64,000 nt of DNA, from NCBI GenBank assembly GCA_035487355.1, contig DATHMF010000006.1:62001-126000 (forward strand), written 5' to 3'. Shown piece after piece: positions 34,758-41,661 of this stretch; within the stretch, counting starts at the first letter, position 1, and every line of letters begins with the position of its first letter. Under the pieces are notes generated by a model. That model searched no databases and was not told the DNA's origin. It was given only the letters and a program-made list of their open reading frames with translations. Source of the DNA: Terriglobales bacterium. Lineage in GTDB: Bacteria > Acidobacteriota > Terriglobia > Terriglobales > Acidobacteriaceae. A program made the position numbers and the translations under genes.

Positions 34758-34814
34758 TGTCATCCTGAGCGGAGTCCGCGCGACGTAGGAGCGCGGACGG
34801 AGTCGAAGGACCCC
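34758..34814 (+). repeat. GTCATCCTGAGCG-type dispersed repeat, full copy
   Basis: Begins TGTCATCCTGAGCGGAG and ends GGAGTCGAAGGACCCC. The interior GTCCGCGC / GCGCGGAC forms an 8-bp stem around a 9-base loop. It is the most complete of the three copies in the window. Confidence 0.65.
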
Positions 34815-35040
34815 GATAATTTATCGCTCACCATGCAGCGTCAAGGCATTCCCACGAGTACGTTCACATCTTCCCGATGCTGACCGAAGCAGTGCATGCC
34901 ATCAGCTGCAGTTGGATTTGACTGAATGAATTCCAGCTATAGGAAATCATTAATGCAACTGTCAATAGCCTCTAGCTGTTTCTGAGTTTGCAGTCAGCAC
35001 TTTGAATTCAGTCCCAGAGATGGGCTCAACGCGGCTCAAA

Positions 35041-35068
35041 TCGTAAATCGTAATTCGTAAATCGAAAA
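35041..35068. repeat. TCGTAAATCGTAA-type simple repeat
   Basis: Three imperfect units of TCGTAAA/TCGTAAT head to tail lie immediately before the stop of the TraB/GumN gene. Confidence 0.55.
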
Positions 35069-35069
35069 C

Positions 35070-36008
35070 TCACGGCGTTACCCGCTCAACTTTATACTTC
35101 TTGTCCTGTAGAATCTTGACCACGCCTTTATCCCCGATAAGGTGTCCGGAGCCGACCACCACAAAACATTGCTCCTTGCCCTTCAGGTAATCTTCCACCC
35201 GTTCGGCCATGCGAACATTACGGTCTTCAATCAATCTCTTATAAAACGTTCTAGGCTCAAATTGTGTCTCGAGCATAGTTCGCATTTTGCCGTCATCCCC
35301 GGCAACGTAGGCTGCCAGTACGTTCTGCGTCCACTCCTTCACCGAATTCACGTCTTTGAGGGACGAAGCCAAAAACTGCTCCTGTTCCTGCTCCGAGGAA
35401 GAAGAAAAGATTGAAATCTGGAAGTCGGCCGTCTCCAGCTCATCAATGCGCTGCGCCGCGCTAACTTCATTCAGAAAGTGCTCGTCAACTCCCAGGTGGA
35501 AGTCCTCGCCCGCCTGTTGGAAGGCGATAACTGCGCTGGTCAGGGCCGCAAGCCAGGGCTTAAGGTTTTCTAATGTCTCCCGTGGTACGCCGTGTTTGTT
35601 GCAGAAATCGTCCAAAGCATCGGAGGTCGGCTTGGAGATGTGTTTGGAAAGCGAGTCCCCCTCGCCATAGACTCCCAGCTCTTGGGTCAGTTTGTCGCTC
35701 TTGGCAGAATCAATATTCTTGACATTGACCTCCACCACCAAAACTTTGGAGGCCGCGAAAGCCGATTCCATGGCGTCCGGCAAGGGATAGAGTTCGGGAG
35801 TGGCCACGTGCACAGACCCAACCAGGTACACAGTCGTAGTCGGGGAGGTGACCTTCCACATGAGGAAGCGCCGCGAGCCGGCTTGCGCTGGCTTTGCTCC
35901 GCCCGTTGCTGCACCCTGAGCGTGCGCCTGGCACGCCACCAAAGCCATCAACAATGTGAAAAGACAAACTGATTTCCTGCGGAGCTTTTGCAGCATGTGG
36001 GTTTTCAT
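35070..36008 (-). CDS. Exported TraB/GumN family protein, paralogue A
   Basis: 312 residues from ATG 36008, chosen because a TATAAT box lies 23-28 bases upstream and the same MKTHML start is shared with paralogue B. The signal peptide is rich in Leu and Ala (VCLFTLLMALVACQAHAQ). The TraB/GumN features are FLMWKVTSPTTTVYLVGSVH (the GSxH motif), YPLPDAMESAFAASKVLVVE (conserved Glu) and the C-terminal CFVVVGSGHLIGDKGVVKIL. The family is thought to be metalloprotease-like, related to Tiki proteins, with periplasmic location in bacteria; the substrate is unknown. Roughly half of positions look identical to the neighbour at 36114. Confidence 0.88.
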   Translation of the reverse strand: MKTHMLQKLRRKSVCLFTLLMALVACQAHAQGAATGGAKPAQAGSRRFLMWKVTSPTTTVYLVGSVHVATPELYPLPDAMESAFAASKVLVVEVNVKNIDSAKSDKLTQELGVYGEGDSLSKHISKPTSDALDDFCNKHGVPRETLENLKPWLAALTSAVIAFQQAGEDFHLGVDEHFLNEVSAAQRIDELETADFQISIFSSSSEQEQEQFLASSLKDVNSVKEWTQNVLAAYVAGDDGKMRTMLETQFEPRTFYKRLIEDRNVRMAERVEDYLKGKEQCFVVVGSGHLIGDKGVVKILQDKKYKVERVTP

Positions 36009-36030
36009 AGGCACTGGGGTATTCCAACAA

Positions 36031-36036
36031 ATTATA
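36031..36036 (-). promoter_or_regulatory. -10 box of TraB/GumN paralogue A
   Basis: TATAAT on the minus strand within AACGTCTATAATTTG, a stretch also present before paralogue B at 37069-37074. No good -35 box. The duplicated unit thus includes the promoter. Confidence 0.5.
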
Positions 36037-36113
36037 GACGTTCGTAGCGCATGGCTGTATGCTTCGAAAAATGTGCTTCTTGCGGAAAAACTCTTGATGG
36101 ATATGAAGACGTC

Positions 36114-37046
36114 TCAGGGTATGACCCGTTCCACGTGATAGTTCCTGGCTTCAAGCAGCTTAACCACACCTTGATTGCCCACCAGGTGCCCGGCGCCGAC
36201 CACAACGAAGCACTGCTCTTTTCCCTTGAGGTAATTCTCAACGTGCTCCGCCATACGGAGGTTGCGATCTTCGATTAGTTTCTTATAAAACGACTTCGGC
36301 TCAGATTCCTGTTGCAACATCTCTTCAATTTTTCCGGTATCTCCGGCGATGTAGGCCTCCTGCAGCTTCTGGATAGACTCCTTGCTGTTTTCCGCCTGCT
36401 TAAGTGTGGAAGCTAATAATTCCTGCTGCTCCTGCTCGGAAGCGGAAGCGAAAACCGACAACTGGAATTCGACGCTTTCCAGCTCTTCAATGCGCTGTGG
36501 CGGTTTTACCTCGTCCAGAAAGTGCAGATCAATCCCCAGCTTGTGGGTTTCTTCACCTTGCTCGACCGAGAGGGCGGTTACGGTCATTGCCACAAGCCAT
36601 GGCTTGAACAACTCCATCGCCTCCCGCGGCATACCATTCTTACTGCAAAACTCGTCCAAAGCGTCGGAAGTCTGCTTGGAGATGTGTTTGGAAAGCGAAT
36701 CACCGTCCTCATACATTCCTTGTCCTTGTGCGAGTTCGAGAGTACTGGATGAATCGACATTCTTAATGTTGATCTCTACTGCCAGCACTTTCGAGGCAGC
36801 GAACGCGGATTCCATCGCCGCAGGCAGTGGATACAAGTCAGGCGTGCCCACGTGAACCGACCCCAACAGGTATACGGTCGTGGTTGAGGATGTGACCTTC
36901 CACATGAGGAAACGTCGCGGGCTCGATTGTTCGGTGGCTGGATTCGCGGCTGCGAGGGCATATCCCTGGCACGCCACCAAAGCCATCAGGAACGTGAAGA
37001 AACGAACCGACTTCCTGCGAAACCATTCCAGCATGTGCGTTTTCAT
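36114..37046 (-). CDS. Exported TraB/GumN family protein, paralogue B
   Basis: 310 residues from ATG 37046; a GTG start 6 codons earlier would lie at or before the predicted transcription start. It has the same layout as paralogue A: signal peptide ending CQGYALAA, FLMWKVTSSTTTVYLLGSVH, YPLPAAMESAFAASKVLAVE and CFVVVGAGHLVGNQGVVKLL at the C-terminus. It differs mostly in the helical middle (about residues 90-220). The two genes are arranged head to tail with 105 bases between them and each has its own -10 box, so they are a tandem duplication that has diverged. Confidence 0.88.
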   Translation of the reverse strand: MKTHMLEWFRRKSVRFFTFLMALVACQGYALAAANPATEQSSPRRFLMWKVTSSTTTVYLLGSVHVGTPDLYPLPAAMESAFAASKVLAVEINIKNVDSSSTLELAQGQGMYEDGDSLSKHISKQTSDALDEFCSKNGMPREAMELFKPWLVAMTVTALSVEQGEETHKLGIDLHFLDEVKPPQRIEELESVEFQLSVFASASEQEQQELLASTLKQAENSKESIQKLQEAYIAGDTGKIEEMLQQESEPKSFYKKLIEDRNLRMAEHVENYLKGKEQCFVVVGAGHLVGNQGVVKLLEARNYHVERVIP

Positions 37047-37068
37047 AGAGGTGTAAGTGCTCACACAA

Positions 37069-37074
37069 ATTATA
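37069..37074 (-). promoter_or_regulatory. -10 box of TraB/GumN paralogue B
   Basis: TATAAT on the minus strand in the shared context AACGTCTATAATTTGTG, 23-28 bases before ATG 37046. Confidence 0.5.
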
Positions 37075-37273
37075 GACGTTCTGCGCGCAGGCCAGTTTCG
37101 CCGTAAGCGATTTGCTATGGCTTGTTAAGTCTTGCCGTATCTCGTTCTTGCCCATGCCCCAGCGCCGTTAGGCGCGGCATGAGTTAGTCCAGCCGTGGAA
37201 GCGCTGGGTAAGAGTAGAGAAACAAGGCAAGCCCTGGAAGGGCGGCACATTGAATCCACGTGAATCCGCTAGC

Positions 37274-37321
37274 TTTTCTTTGTGTCCTTTGTGTGTATCC
37301 TTCGTGCCCTTTGTGGTTAAG
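37274..37321 (+). repeat. T/G-rich degenerate repeat, CTTTGTGTCCTTTGTGG type
   Basis: Four imperfect units of CTTTGTGtcC/CTTCGTGccC ending TTTGTGGTTAAG. This phrase recurs in spacers of many environmental bacteria, as I recall. It lies in the 376-base spacer (37047-37422) between divergent genes, which otherwise shows only the promoter box of paralogue B. Confidence 0.6.
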
Positions 37322-37422
37322 TTTTTTATCCCCCTGCCGCTCTATGTCGTCCTTTGCCGTCGAACGCCTCAGCAGCAAACCAACCCCAGCATGGCATACT
37401 GCCGCCGTAGGAGAAGAACATC

Positions 37423-37911
37423 ATGCATAAGCTCATTTTCTGTCTGCTACTGGCGATTGCTCCTGTAGCTTTCAGCCAGGAAAGTTCCACAGTGCAGCCG
37501 TCATCCCCACCTGCCACGTCCTCGACTTCTTCACCTCCATCTCCTGCACCTCTATCCAAGAAAGACCTGATGGCGAGAGACAAGATTTTTTTCGTAACTT
37601 CCGACACGTTTTATGTCAAGAAAGAGGAACTTGAGAAAGGATTGTTGAATCGCGAAGAATTTGAAAAGTGGGGCCTTCTGGTTACGCACAATCAGCGTGA
37701 TGCCGACGCAATTCTTTACGTGAGGCGCGCGGCCTTTCAAAACAATTTTCCTTATACCGTTACCGATCGCCAAACCGGAATTGTCATCATGGGCGGAGAG
37801 GTCAATTCATTGTTCGGCACGGTGCCGGGCAAGATTGCCGGGGACATCGTGAACAAGTTAAGGCCCATCTACGAACCCAAACCCAATACCGCTAAACCCT
37901 CGACGCCATAG
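37423..37911 (+). CDS. Exported protein of unknown function with Ser/Pro linker
   Basis: 162 residues; ribosome binding site AGGAGAA. The signal peptide is MHKLIFCLLLAIAPVAFSQ, then a low-complexity Ser/Pro/Thr linker (about 20-45). A compact domain follows (about 48-150: DKIFFVTSDTFYVKKEELEK, FEKWGLLVTHNQRDADAIL, FPYTVTDRQTGIVIMGGEVN). The domain pattern, with a DADAILYV strand and a turn of the kind seen in lipoprotein-like CsgG/DUF4136 folds, recurs in Acidobacteriota, but I cannot name it. Confidence 0.75.
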   Translation: MHKLIFCLLLAIAPVAFSQESSTVQPSSPPATSSTSSPPSPAPLSKKDLMARDKIFFVTSDTFYVKKEELEKGLLNREEFEKWGLLVTHNQRDADAILYVRRAAFQNNFPYTVTDRQTGIVIMGGEVNSLFGTVPGKIAGDIVNKLRPIYEPKPNTAKPSTP

Positions 37912-37941
37912 CCGAAGCATCCTCCAGGTTTCTACGCCGAG

Positions 37942-37962
37942 TGGTCCCATTGTGGTATCAAA
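37942..37962 (+). repeat. 21-bp dispersed motif, copy 2
   Basis: TGGTCCCATTGTGGTATCAAA, differing by one base from the minus-strand copy at 5381-5401. It begins 31 bases after the stop of the gene at 37423-37911. Confidence 0.6.
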
Positions 37963-38366
37963 CTCTTAACTCCTGAGAAAACGCAGGTTATCATTGTCCC
38001 TGGAAGTGTATCCAGCATCCCAGGATGCAGAGCTAAGATTAGAAAAAAGCCCTATAAGTTCTTTGAAAATTTAAGCCGGATGCGGATCGTAATGTCCGCT
38101 TAACAGCCTCTCAGGTCACGGCTCCGCCTCGTTCAGTGTTTACGGATATATAACCAATTCGCTTATATCCAACACAAGCTGCTGGTCGTTGAATCCCCTC
38201 TGTAAAAAATTGAAAGTCAAAGAGTTAGAGCTGCGGACACTATTTGAGCAAGTGGAGTGGGGGCGCCTGGTTTTATAAGGGGCCGAAGATAACTAGAAGA
38301 TAACTAAAGGGCGAAGGACTCCTTCTACCCAAAACGTCCCTTGTCGAGTGTCGTGTACTGAAATCG

Positions 38367-38390
38367 CCTCCCCTTGCCAGCAAGGGGAGG
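38367..38390. other. Perfect 10-bp hairpin
   Basis: CCTCCCCTTG and CAAGGGGAGG around CCAG. No T-tract follows, so it is more likely a REP-type element than a terminator. Confidence 0.5.
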
Positions 38391-38488
38391 GGGGCGCCTG
38401 AAATTCCAGTCGCGTCCATTCGCGGCGAGCTTTCTGGGAACTGTTTCCCTACGCTCTGGTGGGTTAGCATTTACGGATACGATTTTGC

Positions 38489-38749
38489 TTGTCAGTTCAC
38501 CAAGCTAATAAGGATAATTCTGGCCTCGGCCGGAGGTTCCCCCTGACCAGACCGACCAAATCGAAACTTTTTGCATTTGATCTCCGCACTACCACGTCTA
38601 TCTTCATTGCCTTGTTCGGCTTACTATGGTTGCTGATAGAGCGGAACGTACTTATCGCAATCGACACTGCATGGGTATTTACTTTGCTGATTTTTGCTTA
38701 TATGGCGTGTTGCGTCCTGGTCATACGGAACCGGAGAAAAAAACGATGA
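38489..38749 (+). CDS. Small protein with two membrane segments
   Basis: 86 codons from TTG 38489. The start is uncertain: the only ribosome-binding-like sequence (GGAGG at about 38533) precedes an in-frame CTG. The C-terminal part has two hydrophobic segments (IFIALFGLLWLLIE and WVFTLLIFAYMACCVLVI) and ends in a basic tail (RNRRKKR). The stop overlaps the ATG of the next gene (ATGA), suggesting translational coupling. No family recognised. Confidence 0.5.
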   Translation: MSVHQANKDNSGLGRRFPLTRPTKSKLFAFDLRTTTSIFIALFGLLWLLIERNVLIAIDTAWVFTLLIFAYMACCVLVIRNRRKKR

Positions 38750-39363
38750 AACCCAGGCTGCTTGCGCGTAGCGTTCTTATCATGTTGCTGATGTTTTCGC
38801 CCGTCGGGACACAGGCACAGGAGCCTTCAGCTTTGAAGGCATTTCCGAATACGATGGCCGGTTTTATAAAGGCATGCCTTGACCTCAATGGATTAAAAAC
38901 GCAATTCATCCATAAACTTGCCAAAGATCAAATACTCGACGTGCTCCATGGAGTGCATTCCGATCTGGAATCGCTGCGGTCTGAGAAACTGCGGCTGAAG
39001 AAGAGAATTCAACAACACGAAATTCAACAGTCTGAAATCAATAGCGAGATCACAAATATCGAGGTGACGGTGCGCCAGCTTGAATCTAAATTGGTCAGAT
39101 TTGGGAATGAAATTGAAGTGGTATCAAGCCCGGAGGCCTCCCGCTTTCGGTCCGACGCCGATGACTATCTCAACTCCAAGATGGACGATCTGGAACATCT
39201 CCGCCAGTTTAACAATCCACAAAACCCGCAAGATACGGTCCAGGCATTAAATCGCATTGATGCTTCCCTGACTGAGCTGGAGCAGGCAAGCAAGGCTACA
39301 GAGTGCATCATCAAGTTAGTGCAGGATAATAAGCGGTGTAAAGATTCTACTTTCAAGCCATAA
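38746..39363 (+). CDS. Exported coiled-coil protein of unknown function
   Basis: 205 residues from ATG 38746, which overlaps the upstream stop and has GGAG upstream. The signal peptide is MKPRLLARSVLIMLLMFSPV, with GTQAQ cleavage region. The mature protein has a long charged coiled coil (about residues 65-120: LRSEKLRLKKRIQQHEIQQS and onward). A second helical segment carries ALNRIDASLTELEQASKATE. One Cys near the N-terminal third (KACLDLNG) and two near the end (ECIIK, RCKD) could form a disulfide. It is probably periplasmic; function unknown. Confidence 0.65.
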   Translation: MKPRLLARSVLIMLLMFSPVGTQAQEPSALKAFPNTMAGFIKACLDLNGLKTQFIHKLAKDQILDVLHGVHSDLESLRSEKLRLKKRIQQHEIQQSEINSEITNIEVTVRQLESKLVRFGNEIEVVSSPEASRFRSDADDYLNSKMDDLEHLRQFNNPQNPQDTVQALNRIDASLTELEQASKATECIIKLVQDNKRCKDSTFKP

Positions 39364-39401
39364 GACACTTACCTGGAATACTCCTTTCAATTTCGCTGCA
39401 A

Positions 39402-39430
39402 AACAAAAAAGCCCTCGCTGATGCGAGGGC
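39402..39430 (-). terminator. Intrinsic terminator of the Ig/NHL lipoprotein gene
   Basis: GCCCTCGC / GCGAGGGC form a perfect 8-bp stem with a 4-base loop. On the minus strand it is followed by TTTTTTGTTTT. It lies 30 bases after the lipoprotein stop and may also weakly serve the plus-strand gene ending at 39363. Confidence 0.85.
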
Positions 39431-39460
39431 TTCGGTTTGCAACAATTTCTGAAGCTGTTT

Positions 39461-41590
39461 CTAATACGGAGCGGTGAAGACGGCATTCTGCATAGTAATG
39501 TAGAGGTTCCCGTTCACAGAAGGATCAGCGGCAATTCCATGAACAATACTCAGACGGCCCGGCAACGGGCCACCAGGATTTCCGGTTGGCACGGTTGGGG
39601 TGCCAATGATCGTGACCACCACGCCTGCAGGTGAAATCCTGCGGATGGTGTAATTGTTGACATCGGCGACATAGATGTTGCCGGAAGGATCTACGGCCAC
39701 AGCACCGGGGTTATTGAACCTTGCTGCACCGCCTGTACCATCGGTGCTGCCGCGCAGACCAGCGGCACCTGCCAGGGTACTCACCACCCCTGCAGGCGTG
39801 GTGATCTTGCGTATCGTGTGGTTGCCGCTATCGCCGACATAAAGGTTCCCGGAGGCATCTATGGCCAGGCCCGTGGGGAAGTTGAAATGAGCCGGGCTGT
39901 CACCTTTGCCGGGCGCACCAGCAACTCCCGCCAGCGTGCTCACTACACCCGCAGGCGTGATCATACGAATGGTGTCATTGTTGGTATCGGTGACGTAGAC
40001 GTTTCCTGAACTATCCACGGCGATGCCTTGCGGTCCGTCGAAGAGAGCGCCGGGGCTGTCATTGCTGCCATTCGTGCCAGGAGTGCCAGCCAGGATGGTC
40101 AGCACGCCTGCTGGTGTGATCTCGTCTATCGTGTCATTGTTGGTGTCGGCTACGTAGACGTTTCCTGCGGTGTCCACGGCCACACTATACGGTCCGTTGA
40201 ACTGCGCGGGCAGACCGGTGCTGTTGTCTATCAGGGTGGTCACTACGGCAGCAGGTATAGTCGCTTTGCGGACGATGTTGTTGTTGGTATCCGCCACAAA
40301 AAGGTTCTGCGCAGTATCCACGGCCAGGCCACGAGGTAAGCTGAAACTCGCAGAGGCACCTGTGCCATCTGAATTTCCAGGAACGGATGGCACACCTGCA
40401 AAAACAGACAGAGTGCCGGCCAGAACTCGCACCTGGGCGGTGGCGCTCTTTCCGTCAACATTGGTCACCGTAAGTGTGAAGGTGGTGCTGGCACTTAGAT
40501 TCCCCGAAGGTAGCGGAGTTCCGCTGACGATCGTCCCAACACCGTGGTCAACCGTTGCGGTTCCGCCACCCGCTCCCGGGTCGAAGACTGCCGTGAGCAT
40601 GACGCTGCCATTCGGACCAACGCTGGGACGGTCTGAGCTGAAGCTGGTGATCGTCGGTACAACAAGCACCGAGAATGTGACCGTAGTCTGAGCTGTAGCC
40701 GTGGCCGTAAACGAACCTACGGTATTGTTGGCCGTGAGTGTGTATGTGGTCGTAGTGGTGGGACTCACGCTTACGCTGGGTTTCGTAGTGACATCGCCAA
40801 TTCCGTTGTCAATACTCAGGCTCGTTGCCCCGCTTACAGCCCAGCTCAGAGTGCTGCTCTGTCCGTTGCTGATTGTCGAAGGAGTAGCAGCGAAATTCGT
40901 GATGACGGGCGTGGGCACCACGGTGACGGTCACCAAGGCAATGACAGCCGCAGTAGAAGGACCATTCCCCGTGGCGTTAGTGGCTACAAGCTGATAGGTC
41001 GTGGTCGCCGAAGGGCTGACCGTGACGCTATTGGTGCCGGTGACATCTCCAACGCCGTTGTTGATGGTGAGGCCCGTAGCTCCAGTTACTGACCAGCTCA
41101 AGGTGGTGCTCTGCCGGTCGCTGATGACCGGAGGGTTGGCGGTGAAACTGTTGATGACTGGTTTGTCTACCACGGTCACCGATATTGTGGCGGTAGTGCT
41201 CTTCCCAGCCTGGTTGGTAGCTGTGAGAGTGTAGGTAGTCGTCGCCGTGGGAGTGACTGCGACAGAGGTGGAACTCAAGGGCACAGTATTGGAGCCTGTA
41301 AGCGTTCCGTTTCCGTAGCTGATGTTCATGCTCGTCACCCCACTCACAGACCAGCTCAAGACGCTGCTCTGCCCGCTGGTAATGGTTGCAGGAGTAGCAG
41401 TGAAACTCGCGATGCTGGGGTCCTGCATGAGACTACTTCCGGTGGGGTTTCCGGCTGTTCCACAGCCCAGGCTCATGGCCAGCAGCAACGCTGAAAAAAC
41501 AGCGCATACCGCTCGAGTGATCAAAAAAGGTAGACTGCGAACCGGTCTGGCCGGAAGAGAACATGAATTCATGACGGATCTGGATTTCAT
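39461..41590 (-). CDS. Lipoprotein with Ig-like repeats and an NHL beta-propeller
   Basis: 709 residues; ribosome binding site GGAG 7 bases before ATG 41590. The signal peptide ends in the lipobox LLAMSLGC (Cys43). Residues about 58-390 hold four tandem Ig-like modules, each opening like SFTATPATITSGQSSVLSWS and closing TYTLTATN...TVTV. The last (about 310-390) is more divergent. Residues about 395-700 form an NHL propeller with repeats such as LAVDTAQNLFVADTNNNIVR, VAVDTAGNVYVADTNNDTID and LAIDASGNLYVGDSGNHTIR. It is likely a surface adhesin or carbohydrate-binding lipoprotein. Confidence 0.88.
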   Translation of the reverse strand: MKSRSVMNSCSLPARPVRSLPFLITRAVCAVFSALLLAMSLGCGTAGNPTGSSLMQDPSIASFTATPATITSGQSSVLSWSVSGVTSMNISYGNGTLTGSNTVPLSSTSVAVTPTATTTYTLTATNQAGKSTTATISVTVVDKPVINSFTANPPVISDRQSTTLSWSVTGATGLTINNGVGDVTGTNSVTVSPSATTTYQLVATNATGNGPSTAAVIALVTVTVVPTPVITNFAATPSTISNGQSSTLSWAVSGATSLSIDNGIGDVTTKPSVSVSPTTTTTYTLTANNTVGSFTATATAQTTVTFSVLVVPTITSFSSDRPSVGPNGSVMLTAVFDPGAGGGTATVDHGVGTIVSGTPLPSGNLSASTTFTLTVTNVDGKSATAQVRVLAGTLSVFAGVPSVPGNSDGTGASASFSLPRGLAVDTAQNLFVADTNNNIVRKATIPAAVVTTLIDNSTGLPAQFNGPYSVAVDTAGNVYVADTNNDTIDEITPAGVLTILAGTPGTNGSNDSPGALFDGPQGIAVDSSGNVYVTDTNNDTIRMITPAGVVSTLAGVAGAPGKGDSPAHFNFPTGLAIDASGNLYVGDSGNHTIRKITTPAGVVSTLAGAAGLRGSTDGTGGAARFNNPGAVAVDPSGNIYVADVNNYTIRRISPAGVVVTIIGTPTVPTGNPGGPLPGRLSIVHGIAADPSVNGNLYITMQNAVFTAPY

Positions 41591-41661
41591 TAATTGCTCC
41601 GGGGGAAAAGTATGTGGCTCAGGGTGTCGCTGACTGCGCGAAATCGTAGGGATACTGTCAA

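Larger units (their letters stand above)
34661..35069. other. Spacer downstream of cysN with two repeat elements
   Basis: 409 bases between convergent cysN and the TraB/GumN gene. It contains the dispersed repeat 34758-34814 and the simple repeat 35041-35068. No clear terminator for the sulfate operon is seen. A 71-residue frame over the repeat is rejected as coding. Confidence 0.5.
37912..38488. other. Gene-poor spacer with hairpins and repeats
   Basis: 577 bases. It holds the 21-bp motif at 37942-37962, a tandem GAAGATAACTA pair (38286-38307), two GGGGGCGCCTG copies near 38260 and 38390, and a perfect hairpin at 38367-38390. No convincing gene is seen. Confidence 0.5.

Noticed and set aside
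34668..34883. 71-residue frame after cysN
   Set aside because: It runs through the dispersed repeat and lacks a ribosome binding site.
38367..38390. Intrinsic terminator
   Set aside because: The hairpin is perfect but has no T-tract and no gene ends nearby; it is kept as a structural element only.
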